A stretch of 64,000 nucleotides of DNA, taken from the NCBI RefSeq assembly GCF_007993865.1, contig NZ_VIUH01000021.1, forward strand, positions 25,731 through 89,730, in the 5' to 3' direction. Shown here piece after piece: positions 8,909-18,087 of the stretch. This DNA is from Pseudomonas sp. SJZ079 (GTDB lineage Bacteria > Pseudomonadota > Gammaproteobacteria > Pseudomonadales > Pseudomonadaceae). The notes beneath the pieces are model-generated. The model was not told the origin of the DNA. It worked only from the letters and a program-made list of their open reading frames with translations, and made no database searches. Positions within the stretch are counted from its first letter, which is position 1. Each line of letters begins with the position of its first letter. Made by a program: the position numbers and the translations under genes.

Positions 8909-11269
8909 GTGGATTTACAGCAGGGTTTTGTCCTGACCCGGCATTGGCGCGATAGCCCCGCCGGCACGGAGGTCGAGTTCTGGCTGGCAACCGATGCCGG
9001 TCCCCGGCATATCCGCCTGCCGTATCAGCCTTCGGTGGCCTTTATTCCGGCGGTGCAGCGCGTGCAGGCCGAAGCGCTGCTGCGCGGCGAGCGCGACGTC
9101 GAGCTGCGTCACCTTGACCTCTGCGACTTCCAGCACCGGCCGGTGCTCGGGCTGTATTGCCGCCAGCACCGCCAGTTGATCAACCTGGAAAAACGCTTGC
9201 GCCAGGCCGGGGTGGAGGTGTTCGAGGCCGATATCCGCCCGCCGGAACGCTACCTGATGGAGCGCTTCATCACCGCGCCGGTGCACTTCGATGGCACGCC
9301 CCACGGCGGCATGTTGCACAACGCGCAGATGAAACCGCTGGCAGGCTATCGCCCGCAACTGAAGCTGGCCTCCCTGGACATCGAAACCAACGCCCAGGGC
9401 GACCTGTATTCCATCGCCCTGGAAGGCTGTGGCCAGCGTCAGGTCTACATGCTCGGCCCGGCCAACGGCGTGGACGCGGCGCGCGACTTCCAGCTCGACT
9501 ACTGCGAGAGCCGCGCGCAGCTGCTGGAGGCGCTGAACCAATGGCTGGCCCGGCATGACCCTGACGCGATCATCGGCTGGAACCTGGTGCAGTTCGACCT
9601 GCGCGTGTTGCGCGAGCACGCCCAGCGCCTGCAGGTGCCCTTGCGCCTGGGTCGTGGCGGTGACGAGATGGGCTGGCGCGAGCACGGCAGCCGTAACAAC
9701 CACTACTTCGCCGAGGCCGCCGGGCGGCTGATCATCGACGGCATCGAGGCGCTGCGTTCGGCGACCTGGAGCTTCCCCTCGTTCAGCCTGGAGAACGTCG
9801 CGCAGACCCTGCTCGGCGAAGGCAAGTCGATCGCCACACCCTACCAGCGCATGGACGAAATCGACCGCATGTTCGCCGAGGACAAGCCGGCGCTGGCGCG
9901 CTACAACCTCAAGGACTGCGAGCTGGTGACGCGGATCTTCGCCAAGACCGAGCTGCTGACCTTCCTGCTGGAACGCGCCAGCGTCACCGGCCAGCCCGCC
10001 GACCGCAGCGGCGGCTCGGTCGCGGCTTTCTGCCACCTGTATATTCCGCTGATGCATCGCCAGGGCTTTGTCGCACCGAATCTCGGCGAGCGGCCGCCCG
10101 AGGCCAGCCCCGGCGGCTTCGTCATGCAATCGCGGCCTGGCCTGTACGAGTCGGTGCTGGTGCTGGACTACAAGAGCCTGTATCCGTCGATTATCCGCAG
10201 CTTTCTGATCGATCCTGTGGGGCTGGTCGAGGGCCTGCGCCAGCCCGACGACAGCACATCGGTCGCGGGTTTTCGCGGGGCCCGCTTCTCGCGCACCCGG
10301 CACTGCCTGCCGGCTATCGTCGCCACTGTCTGGCAAGGCCGGGAAGCGGCCAAGCGCGAGCACAACCAGCCGCTGTCGCAGGCGCTGAAGATCATCATGA
10401 ACGCCTTCTACGGCGTGCTCGGCTCCAGCGGCTGCCGCTTCTTCGACCCGCGCCTGGCCTCGTCCATCACCCTGCGCGGTCACCAGATCATGCGCCGTAC
10501 CCGCGAGCTGATCGAAGCCGAGGGCTATGCGGTGATCTACGGCGACACCGACTCGACCTTCGTCTGGCTCGGCCGCGAGCACGCCGAGGCAGACGCCGCG
10601 CGCATCGGCCGGGCGTTGGTGCAGCGGATCAACCAATGGTGGCGCGAGCACCTGCGCGAGGAGTTTGGCCTGGACAGCGCGCTGGAGCTGCAATTCGAGA
10701 CCCACTACCGACGCTTCCTGATGCCGACCATCCGCGGCGCCGAAGAAGGCAGCAAGAAGCGCTACGCCGGGCTGGTCAGGCAGGCGGACGGCAGCGAGGC
10801 GATGGTCTACAAGGGGCTGGAAACGGTACGCAGCGACTGGTCGCCGTTGGCCCAGCAGTTTCAGCAGGCGCTCTACCTGCGTATCTTCAACCAGCAGCCC
10901 TACCAGGACTTTGTCCGCGACTACGTGCGCCGCACTCTGGCGGGCGAGTTCGACGAGCTGCTGATCTACCGCAAGCGTCTGCGCCGGCAGCTGGATGACT
11001 ATCAGCGCAATGTGCCGCCACATGTGCGCGCGGCGCGTGCGGCCGACGCCTACAACGACTCACTGGGCCGTCCGCGGCAGTACCAGAACGGCGGCTGGAT
11101 CAGCTACGTGATCACCGTCGCCGGGCCTGAGCCGCTGGAAACCCGGCATGCGCCGATCGACTACGACCACTACATCAGCCGCCAACTGCAGCCGGTGGCG
11201 GACGCCATCCTGCCGTTCGTGGACGACGACTTCGGCACCCTGATCGGCGGGCAGCTCGGCCTGTTCTGA
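8909..11269 (+). CDS. polB: DNA polymerase II (family B)
   Basis: This damage-inducible translesion polymerase has 3'-5' proofreading. The exonuclease motifs are present: DIET (Exo I), NLVQFD (Exo II) and YNLKDCE (Exo III). So are polymerase motif A DYKSLYPS, motif B KIIMNAFYG and motif C YGDTDST. With the GTG at 8909 it has 786 residues, near the E. coli length, and begins MDLQQGF; GAGGG lies 7 nt upstream. An earlier in-frame GTG at 8882 would add nine residues. It is monocistronic and convergent with the toxin-like gene. No LexA box was located with confidence. Confidence 0.96.
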   Translation: MDLQQGFVLTRHWRDSPAGTEVEFWLATDAGPRHIRLPYQPSVAFIPAVQRVQAEALLRGERDVELRHLDLCDFQHRPVLGLYCRQHRQLINLEKRLRQAGVEVFEADIRPPERYLMERFITAPVHFDGTPHGGMLHNAQMKPLAGYRPQLKLASLDIETNAQGDLYSIALEGCGQRQVYMLGPANGVDAARDFQLDYCESRAQLLEALNQWLARHDPDAIIGWNLVQFDLRVLREHAQRLQVPLRLGRGGDEMGWREHGSRNNHYFAEAAGRLIIDGIEALRSATWSFPSFSLENVAQTLLGEGKSIATPYQRMDEIDRMFAEDKPALARYNLKDCELVTRIFAKTELLTFLLERASVTGQPADRSGGSVAAFCHLYIPLMHRQGFVAPNLGERPPEASPGGFVMQSRPGLYESVLVLDYKSLYPSIIRSFLIDPVGLVEGLRQPDDSTSVAGFRGARFSRTRHCLPAIVATVWQGREAAKREHNQPLSQALKIIMNAFYGVLGSSGCRFFDPRLASSITLRGHQIMRRTRELIEAEGYAVIYGDTDSTFVWLGREHAEADAARIGRALVQRINQWWREHLREEFGLDSALELQFETHYRRFLMPTIRGAEEGSKKRYAGLVRQADGSEAMVYKGLETVRSDWSPLAQQFQQALYLRIFNQQPYQDFVRDYVRRTLAGEFDELLIYRKRLRRQLDDYQRNVPPHVRAARAADAYNDSLGRPRQYQNGGWISYVITVAGPEPLETRHAPIDYDHYISRQLQPVADAILPFVDDDFGTLIGGQLGLF

Positions 11270-11410
11270 GCTGGGCTGAGCGACCCACCGGCCAGTGCAT
11301 CAAGGTTCCTTGGCAGCCAGGGCAGAACCGCTCGGGCGTTGCTGGAAGGCCAATCAGGCAAGGGTCAGCGCGATGCCGGCTGTAGCCAGCGGTAGCTAAA
11401 CCCCGGACAT

Positions 11411-11438
11411 GAAAAAGCCCCGTCCGAGGACGGGGCTT
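11411..11438 (-). terminator. Intrinsic terminator of the toxin-like gene
   Basis: AAGCCCCGTCC pairs with GGACGGGGCTT, and on the minus strand the stem is followed by a T-run (TTTTTC). It lies 11 bp past the stop codon of the gene at 11449-12633. Confidence 0.85.
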
Positions 11439-11448
11439 GGTTGATGCC

Positions 11449-12633
11449 TCAGGCGACTTTGCGGACCTGGGCCGAGGGGTTGTTGTAGTACTGGATAAGG
11501 CTAATGTTCTGCCCACTGGCCAGACTGGCCTGCACCTGGGAAGAAGACATGCCGTACTCCAGCTCAGCGGTATTCACCTGCAGGTCGAGCTGCAGCGAGC
11601 CGGCCTGGGCGTAGGCGCTGTTCCACTCGTCGATGGCCTCGTCGAGGTCATTGAGTACCGCCGTGAAGTTGGCCCCGCCGGCATCCGAGAGCGCCGTGCG
11701 AATGTCGGTGACCGCGGCGTTCACCTCGCTTTCCAGGGTCTGCCATTCGGCGAGGATAGCCTGCAGGCTGGTCTGGATCGTTTCGCTCTGGTTGGCCAGG
11801 TCGGCGAAGTTGTTCGCCAGTATGTGCAGGGTCGCGACATCGGCGGTGATGCCGGTGATCTGTCCCAGCTTGGCCTGGATGCTGGCCTGGTCGGCCTTGA
11901 TCTTCTCCGCGTCGAGGGCGATGTAGGTACTGGCCACCGCCACCGCCGGGCCGAGCACGAACCACACCACCGCCCCCACCGGCCACAGGGCGATGGTCGC
12001 GGTAACGCCGAGCGTGATGGCCACCCCGTCGGCGATGCCAAGGCCGATGATGGCCGCGGTGAGGCTCTTGATATCGGCCTTGAGCTGGCTGATCTGGGCG
12101 TTGAGGTCATCGATCTGCTGCTGGTCGGCGTTGGCATCCTGGGTCGACTTGGTGGCGATGGTCTGCAACTGCTTGGCCATGTCGGGCAGGGTGTCGCTAC
12201 TGGTCTGCAGGCTGCTGATAGCGCCGCTGATGAAGCTGGTGACCAGCGCCAGCTGACCGGTCAGCGTATTCAGATCCTGGTTAAGAACCTTCAGCGCCAC
12301 CTGGTTGGACGGTTGGCTGATCAGGGTCTGCGCCTGGGTCTTGGCGTCCTGCAGCACCTGGCTGATTACGGCGTTGTAACTGAGCACCTCCTGCGGCACG
12401 TTGAGCAGGCGCGCCATGACGTTATTGACCCAGTTCAGGGCATCGCCGTTGGCCTGCTCGTAGGCCGCGATGAAGGCCTGCCAATCGGGTGGGGTCTGGT
12501 TGAGGGTGGGCAGGTTGGAGGTCAACACACTGGTCATCAGCGTGTTGACCTCAACCACATTCTGCTTGTAGCTGGTTTGGGCCAGGGCAAGGGACGTGCT
12601 GTTAGTGCGGATTGCTTGGGCGAGCGAGTGCAT
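11449..12633 (-). CDS. Candidate alpha-helical pore-forming toxin (ClyA/HBL/Cry6-like shape)
   Basis: The perfect AAGGAGG before the ATG at 12633 sets the start, giving 394 residues; a longer frame from 12705 lacks this. The protein is almost all helix, with long heptad-like stretches at residues ~90-190 and ~243-310 around one strongly hydrophobic block at ~192-240 (AAIIGLGIADGVAITLGV, then AVVWFVLGPAVAVAS). Two long helices flanking a central hydrophobic hairpin is the plan of alpha-pore-forming toxins such as HBL-B, NheA and Cry6. It has no signal peptide or cysteines. It is single-gene with its own terminator. The assignment rests on architecture rather than a signature motif; a phasin-like or structural helical protein is the alternative. 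Confidence 0.55.
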   Translation of the reverse strand: MHSLAQAIRTNSTSLALAQTSYKQNVVEVNTLMTSVLTSNLPTLNQTPPDWQAFIAAYEQANGDALNWVNNVMARLLNVPQEVLSYNAVISQVLQDAKTQAQTLISQPSNQVALKVLNQDLNTLTGQLALVTSFISGAISSLQTSSDTLPDMAKQLQTIATKSTQDANADQQQIDDLNAQISQLKADIKSLTAAIIGLGIADGVAITLGVTATIALWPVGAVVWFVLGPAVAVASTYIALDAEKIKADQASIQAKLGQITGITADVATLHILANNFADLANQSETIQTSLQAILAEWQTLESEVNAAVTDIRTALSDAGGANFTAVLNDLDEAIDEWNSAYAQAGSLQLDLQVNTAELEYGMSSSQVQASLASGQNISLIQYYNNPSAQVRKVA

Positions 12634-13345
12634 GGTGCGTTCCTCCTTGAGGTGTCGCGGGGTGTGTTCCTTCACTGAGCTCAAGGGTAGATCAGCCTCC
12701 GGCAAGCAAAAGACCGATTGGCGTTAAGCACCCCGATGGCAAATAGCGGCAGCCAATAAGTGACTGCGAGCAGGCCAAAGGCCAGGACAGCGAGCGCAAG
12801 CACGACGTGCTAACCACGGCCAGACAGACGGCGCTCTGGACGCACTACTCTGCAATATGACGCGTCCCACGCGGATCGCCCTGCTGCTCTCGATAACCGG
12901 CAGCAAGAGCACAGCAGATGCGATACAGGCGCCTCAGCCGCAGCAGTCTCCGGCCTGTTATGGGCATCAACGAGCCGCCCGGGCATCCAAGGCCCGCTCC
13001 AGGGCAGGAGCAGAGAGCGGCGCTGTCCCGCCGTCGCGTGAAACGACGGGCTAGCCCTGGCGACGAGTTCGGCGGTTTGTCTGCCTGTCTATGCGAGGAC
13101 GGTAGGCGGATGGATAAGGCTGTGCGCCAGCCACCTTCCTAAGTGACCTTGGCTGATCTTGCGCCGATCACGGGCTGATCGGCTGACTAGTGGTCAGCCC
13201 ATCCCCGCGCGCCTAAAGGCACATTTTGCGGCAGACCGGCAAGCATAAAGATCACAATAAACAACAAACATGTATACAAAAGCACGAGCGACGAATTATT
13301 TTATGGCTGGACGCACGGTGTACAAAAACAACAGCGAGAACCACG
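12634..13345. other. Divergent intergenic region between toxin-like gene and permease
   Basis: About 710 bp. A hairpin GGCTGAC-TAGTG-GTCAGCC lies at 13181-13199. The last 100 bp become AT-rich and contain the permease leader with two related boxes (13272-13337). The middle has only chance high-GC frames; I see no supported gene. Confidence 0.5.
13272..13337 (+). promoter_or_regulatory. Tandem GTRTACAAAA boxes in the permease leader
   Basis: GTATACAAAAGCACGAGCGA (13272-13291) and GTGTACAAAAACAACAGCGA (13318-13337) match at 16 of 20 positions. The first contains the palindrome TGTATACA. The second ends 8 bp before the permease ATG. Repeated sites of this kind suggest a transcription factor, possibly GntR-type, but this is inference. 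Confidence 0.35.
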
Positions 13346-14881
13346 ATGACCATCAACTCTGCTAAATCCTCTTCGCGAGCACGGCCCGAAGATGAGAATC
13401 TCGGCGTAACCGCCAATATCGCCTACGGCTTGCAACACGTACTGACCATGTACGGCGGCATCATCGCCGTGCCGCTGATCGTCGGCCAGGCGGCCGGCCT
13501 CTCCCCGGCCGATATCGGCCTGCTGATCGCCGCCTCGTTGTTCGTCGGCGGCCTGGCGACATTGCTGCAGACCCTCGGCCTGCCATTCTTCGGTTGTCAG
13601 TTACCGCTGGTGCAGGGGGTTTCCTTCGCGGGCGTTTCCACCATGGTCGCCATCGTCAGTAGCGCCGGCGGCGGCGGGATGCCGGCGGTGCTCGGCGCCG
13701 TGATCAGCGCGGCGTTTATCGGCTTTCTGATTACGCCGATATTCTCCAAGATCATCAAATTCTTCCCGCCGCTGGTGACCGGGATCGTGATCACCACCAT
13801 CGGCCTGACCCTGATGCCGGTCGCCGCACGCTGGGCGATGGGCGGCAACAGCCGCGCCGAGGATTTCGGCAGCATGGCCAATATCGGTCTGGCGGCGTTC
13901 ACCCTGGCGGTGGTCTTGCTGCTGAGCAAACTGGGCAGCGCGGCGATTTCCCGGCTGTCCATTCTGCTGGCGATGGTGATCGGCACCCTGGTCGCCTTCA
14001 GCCTCGGCATGGCCGACTTCTCCAAGGTCGGCGATGGCCCGCTGATGGCCTTCCCCACCCCCTTGCACTTCGGCATGCCGACCTTCGAAATCGCCGCGAT
14101 CATCTCGATGCTGATCGTGATCATGGTGACCCTGGTGGAAACCTCCGCGGACATCCTCGCGGTTGGCGACATCATTGGTACCAAGGTGGACTCACGCCGC
14201 CTCGGCAATGGCCTGCGCGCCGACATGCTCTCCAGCATGCTCGCGCCAATCTTCGGCTCCTTCACCCAGAGCGCCTTCGCCCAGAACGTCGGCCTGGTCG
14301 CGGTAACCGGGGTGAAGAGCCGCTACGTGGTGGCGACCGGCGGACTGATTCTGGTCACCCTGGGACTGCTGCCGGTGATGGGCCGCGTCATCGCCGCCGT
14401 ACCGACCTCGGTACTCGGTGGCGCCGGCATCGTGCTGTTCGGCACGGTCGCGGCCAGTGGCATTCGCAGCCTGGCCAAGGTCGATTACCGCAACAACATG
14501 AACCTGATCATCGTCGCCACCTCCATCGGCTTCGGTATGCTGCCGATTGCCGCGCCGGCGTTCTACGATCACTTCCCTAGCTGGTTCGCCACGATCTTCC
14601 ACTCCGGCATCAGCTCGGCGGCGATCATGGCGATCCTGCTGAACCTGATTTTCAACCACTTCACCCTGGGCAATTCGGATCAACAGTCGGTGTTCGTCGC
14701 CGGCACCGAGCGCACCCTGCGCCATCAGGATATTGCCGCCTTGAGTGATGGCGATCACTTCGTCGATGGCAAGCTCTTCGATGTGGAAGGCAACGAAATA
14801 CCGGTGGTTGACGAAGACGCCGCAGCCGTAGCCACCCACGCGCCAACCCTCAGAACGGCGGCGCCGAGCAGCACCAGCTGA
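13346..14881 (+). CDS. NCS2-family purine (xanthine/uric acid) permease
   Basis: An inner-membrane nucleobase:cation symporter of 511 residues. The NCS2 QH motif is in GLQHVLTMYGGIIAVP. The TM8-region signature ETSADILAVGDIIG is present, and the TM10-region motif appears as FAQNVGLVAVTGVKSRYV. About 14 hydrophobic segments alternate through the sequence. The chosen ATG at 13346 begins MTINSAKSS and has GCGAGA upstream; the frame is open to 13226 but that extension is polar and unlike the family. It resembles XanP/UacT transporters, so xanthine or urate is likely. No purine catabolism genes are adjacent. Confidence 0.9.
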   Translation: MTINSAKSSSRARPEDENLGVTANIAYGLQHVLTMYGGIIAVPLIVGQAAGLSPADIGLLIAASLFVGGLATLLQTLGLPFFGCQLPLVQGVSFAGVSTMVAIVSSAGGGGMPAVLGAVISAAFIGFLITPIFSKIIKFFPPLVTGIVITTIGLTLMPVAARWAMGGNSRAEDFGSMANIGLAAFTLAVVLLLSKLGSAAISRLSILLAMVIGTLVAFSLGMADFSKVGDGPLMAFPTPLHFGMPTFEIAAIISMLIVIMVTLVETSADILAVGDIIGTKVDSRRLGNGLRADMLSSMLAPIFGSFTQSAFAQNVGLVAVTGVKSRYVVATGGLILVTLGLLPVMGRVIAAVPTSVLGGAGIVLFGTVAASGIRSLAKVDYRNNMNLIIVATSIGFGMLPIAAPAFYDHFPSWFATIFHSGISSAAIMAILLNLIFNHFTLGNSDQQSVFVAGTERTLRHQDIAALSDGDHFVDGKLFDVEGNEIPVVDEDAAAVATHAPTLRTAAPSSTS

Positions 14882-14922
14882 TGTCCGGGTGCGGATGCGC
14901 GGGCCTCGTCTAGACCCGCTAT

Positions 14923-14950
14923 GAACGGGCACCCCCAGGGGTGCCCGTTC
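14923..14950 (+). terminator. Strong hairpin after the purine permease
   Basis: GAACGGGCACCCC and GGGGTGCCCGTTC form a long GC-rich stem about 40 bp after the stop codon, followed by TGCTTTGTG. It is likely an intrinsic terminator although the T-run is broken. Confidence 0.7.
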
Positions 14951-15094
14951 TGCTTTGTGCTGCCCTGCACCAGGCCTTCCAGGCACTGTGGCGGCGCCTG
15001 CCACCGATACACTGAAACTTCCAGACAAGCGGTACTCAGGCGTCGCCCATCACAGGGTCTAACCCTGACTAGCCGATTGCTGCGAGGGTCAGCC

Positions 15095-15304
15095 ATGCCC
15101 ACGAACCATCCCGAACTCACCGACCTGCTGCGTCAAGCGCAGACACTGGACGAACAGCTGCCGACGGCGGGCGACCCCACTCACTATCGCCAGCCGCTGC
15201 CAGCGGTGTTCCAGGCCTTGCAGCTGCACGCCAAGCAGTCGGGCGCCTGGTGCCCGAGACGCGCCGGGGTTGACGCGCCGCCGCACCACAACAAGAGCCC
15301 GTGA
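15095..15304 (+). CDS. Small hypothetical protein (69 aa)
   Basis: A short frame starting MPTNHPELTDLLRQ with GAGGG eight nt upstream. The first 50 residues look like a helical, coding-type sequence (LRQAQTLDEQLP, AVFQALQLHAKQ). The tail is Pro/Arg-rich and less convincing. It has no recognised domain or membrane segment. It may be a degraded remnant of a longer protein. Confidence 0.4.
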   Translation: MPTNHPELTDLLRQAQTLDEQLPTAGDPTHYRQPLPAVFQALQLHAKQSGAWCPRRAGVDAPPHHNKSP

Positions 15305-15692
15305 CCCGCAAGCGCGGCAAACACCGTGACACTTTCCTGACCACGCGAGGCAGAGTCCTGCGTTGCAACTGGTCGAACGCCCGCCCCGACTGGCGTCGAT
15401 ACAGCCAGTGCGCTGTCGCAAAATAAAGACTCTTCGCGGATTGGCGTGAAACAAGGTCGTGGTTAGCAGGCAAGCGCAGCCGCCTGGTAGCCTGGGTTTG
15501 CGGCGCAGGTCGTCGAGGTGCCGGCGACACACGTTGCCAAGCGACGCGTAACCCAGCGCGGCGTCGCCACTCGTGCCCGCACCGCGGGATTACCTCGCGC
15601 CCCATCCGGCAGCTTCGGCGGACCACCGCGCACGCGTCTCACCCAGCCGGGGCACCTGATGGATATTTCTGCTACATCACACCAGCGGGCCA
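15305..15692. other. Intergenic, no gene seen
   Basis: About 390 bp between the small frame and the 3' end of GST copy 2. Frames on both strands look like high-GC chance openings. Similarity to the GST copy 1 locus begins only at about 15692. Confidence 0.5.
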
Positions 15693-16301
15693 CTAGCCCA
15701 GCAGGCCCTCGGCATTCAGCGCGGCCTGCACCGCCGGACGCTCGCCGACCCGTTGCATGAACGCTTGCAGCTCGCTACAGCCGCTCAAGTCGAGCTTCAG
15801 ATACGGCGCCCAACTGGCGATCACGAACAAATAGGCGTCCGCGGCGGTGAAGACCTCGCCGGTCAGGTACGACTTGCCGCGCAGCTGCTGCGAGACCCAG
15901 GTGAACTTCTTCTGCACGGCAGTGGAAAACTGCGCCTTGGCCTCGGCCTCCAGCGCCGGGTTGAACAAGGCGCCGGCGGTCTTGTGCAGTTCAGAGGTGA
16001 TGTAGTTCTGCCACTCCATCACCCGGTAACGCGTCATGTCGCCGGCCTCTGGCATGAGATCCGCGCGACCCGCCAGGTCGCAGAGGTATTGGCAGATGAC
16101 GGGGCCCTCGGTCAGCCGCGTGCCGTCGTCCAGTTCCAGCACGGGCACCGCGCCCTTGGGATTGATTCGATAGAAGTCGATGGTCTGCTCGGTCTCATGC
16201 TTGCTGAGGTCGACGCGTTCGAGGGTGAACGGCAATCCCGTCTCGTGCAGCACGATATGCACGGCGAGCGAGCAGGCTCCTGGGGCGTAATAGAGTTTCA
16301 T
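15693..16301 (-). CDS. Glutathione S-transferase, beta-class-like (GST copy 2)
   Basis: This is a 202-residue paralogue of the GST at 1747-2355, beginning MKLYYAPGACS with the same GACS Cys, cis-Pro GAVPVLEL and TEGP motifs. About 22 residues differ, clustered in the first two thirds, for example the stretch after EAEAKAQF. The C-terminal ~40 residues are identical. The duplication also covers about 90 bp upstream of the ATG, so both copies probably share promoter features. Its function is glutathione-dependent detoxification or an unknown thiol reaction. Confidence 0.9.
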   Translation of the reverse strand: MKLYYAPGACSLAVHIVLHETGLPFTLERVDLSKHETEQTIDFYRINPKGAVPVLELDDGTRLTEGPVICQYLCDLAGRADLMPEAGDMTRYRVMEWQNYITSELHKTAGALFNPALEAEAKAQFSTAVQKKFTWVSQQLRGKSYLTGEVFTAADAYLFVIASWAPYLKLDLSGCSELQAFMQRVGERPAVQAALNAEGLLG

Positions 16302-16620
16302 GGTGAGGGCTCCGCATCATGGGCTGATGGGCGCGGGGGCGGTCGGCATGAGGATCGCGAAGGCCTGCGCCTGCTGCGGCCGACTCAGGGGAGGCGACAG
16401 CAGCGTGCGCCCCTGATACCGGCCCGGTCGCAGGCAACTCGCTCACAGGAAGACACGACTAAGAGCGGCGAGCGCTCGACGACCTACTACAGACAAGCAT
16501 AGAGCGCTTTACGCGGTGCACCGGGCCGCTGGAGCAGCGGTAGGCCGGCGACTGACGAAATGCAGGCGGGTGAGCGCGGCAGGAGCGAGCAGCGCCCCCG
16601 CCTACGCGGAAAACTGGCGA
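16302..16620. other. Intergenic between GST copy 2 and gbcB
   Basis: The first ~90 bp are the duplicated GST leader, matching 2356-2441. The remaining ~230 bp show no supported gene or obvious terminator for gbcB. Confidence 0.5.
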
Positions 16621-17721
16621 TCAGTAGTCGATGACCACGTCGCCCTTGGGCACACTGCAGCAGGAGAGGATAAAGCCTTCGGCGACGTCCTCGTCGGTGA
16701 TCCCGCCGTTGTGGTCCATGTCCACCTCACCGGAGGTTTTCATCACCTTGCAGGTGCCGCAGATGCCCATGCCGCAGGCCTTGGGAATGTGCAGACCGAG
16801 CTTGGCGGCGGCCGCATGCACGGTCTCGCCCGGATCGATGCGAATGCTCTTGCCGGTGGCGATGAACTCCACCTGATGCTGGTCGGCCAGCGGCACCGGA
16901 TCGGCGTCAGCGGCTTCGGCGGCCAATTCCTTGGCCTCCTCGCGGATATCCGCCGGCGTCGCGCCGAAGGACTCCTCGTGATAACGCGACATGTCGAAGC
17001 CATTGGCTTCGAGCAGGCGCTTGACCGCATTCATGTAGGGCGTGGGCCCGCAGCAGAAGATCTCCCGCTCCATAAAGTCCGGCGCCATCATGTGCATCAT
17101 GGCCTGGTTGAGATAACCCCGGTAACCGGCCCAGGCCTCGCCCAAGCCGTGCTTCTCGCAGATGATGTGCAGGCTGAAGTTGTTGATCCGCGCCGCCATG
17201 TTTTCCAGCTCGCGGTGGTAGATCACGTCCTTCGGCGAACGTGCGCTGTGCACGAAGATCATGTCGACGTTGGCATTGGTGTCGTAGAACCAACGGGCCA
17301 TGGACATCACCGGGGTAATGCCCACGCCGCCGCTGAGGTAGAGCACCTTGTCCGCCGGAAAGTCGATGGCGTTGAACAGCCCGACCGGGCCGTGCACCGG
17401 CACCTCGTCGCCTTCCTTGAGATTTTCGTGCAACCAGTTGGAGACCTTGCCGCCCGGCACCCGCTTGATCGTCACCGAGAAGCTGTAGGGCACCGCGGGC
17501 GAGCTAGAGATGGTGTAGGAGCGCATGACCGGCTGGCCGTCGATCTCCAATTCCAGGGTGACGAACTGCCCCGGTTTGAAGAAGTACAGCACCGGTTGCT
17601 CGGCCATGAAACAGAAGGTACGCACATCCCAGGTTTCCTGGATGACCTTGACGCAGCGCACCAAGTGGCGGCCATTGCTCCAGGTCTGCGTGGTGATGGG
17701 ATTGAGGAATTCGTTCGACAT
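16621..17721 (-). CDS. gbcB: Glycine betaine demethylase reductase subunit GbcB
   Basis: GbcB carries electrons from NAD(P)H to the Rieske oxygenase GbcA during betaine demethylation to dimethylglycine. The 366-residue chain has an FAD-binding ferredoxin-reductase module (RSYTISSSP), a nucleotide domain (SGGVGITPV, later FCCGPTPYM) and a C-terminal plant-type 2Fe-2S domain with CGMGICGTC and a final Cys in SCCS. I start at MSNEFLN (17721), which fits the known family N-terminus; an upstream in-frame ATG at 17736 adds only MRAPT. It is divergent from gbcA. Confidence 0.95.
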   Translation of the reverse strand: MSNEFLNPITTQTWSNGRHLVRCVKVIQETWDVRTFCFMAEQPVLYFFKPGQFVTLELEIDGQPVMRSYTISSSPAVPYSFSVTIKRVPGGKVSNWLHENLKEGDEVPVHGPVGLFNAIDFPADKVLYLSGGVGITPVMSMARWFYDTNANVDMIFVHSARSPKDVIYHRELENMAARINNFSLHIICEKHGLGEAWAGYRGYLNQAMMHMMAPDFMEREIFCCGPTPYMNAVKRLLEANGFDMSRYHEESFGATPADIREEAKELAAEAADADPVPLADQHQVEFIATGKSIRIDPGETVHAAAAKLGLHIPKACGMGICGTCKVMKTSGEVDMDHNGGITDEDVAEGFILSCCSVPKGDVVIDY

Positions 17722-18087
17722 GGTCGGGGCTCTCATGCGCGGCGGCCAAGTGCCGGCCTAGTGCTGCGAATTTTGCGCAACGGCAAATACAACCACTTAC
17801 CTGCCAGCGACATCCACATACTTATCGCGACCTGCCACAGACCCCGCGACTTACCGCGTCGGGAACGGATTCAGGCATGTCGCCCATAGATAAGATTAGC
17901 AGCGCGCTCGCCGCCACACTCTCCATCAGCCGAAACAGAATTACCAACGCGCCCGACCATCGCTTCAATGTAGCAATCGCCAGTCGGCAGGCGACATACG
18001 AGCGGTCAGTCAAACCGCCTTGCGTAGCAACCGAAACAGCCACTTTTTGCGGCGTTCGCACCGCGAGCCGCCATTGAGGAGTTACCG
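17722..18087. promoter_or_regulatory. Divergent gbcB-gbcA promoter region
   Basis: 366 bp between the two divergent start codons. In Pseudomonas this interval is activated by GbdR in response to betaine or dimethylglycine, and gbdR is present at 28318. I could not place the operator with confidence. AGGAG occurs 9 nt before the gbcA ATG. No gene fits in the interval. Confidence 0.6.

Noticed and set aside
17722..18087. Specific GbdR operator before gbcA/gbcB
   Set aside because: GbdR control is known for this interval, but I could not match a consensus with confidence, so no site was listed.
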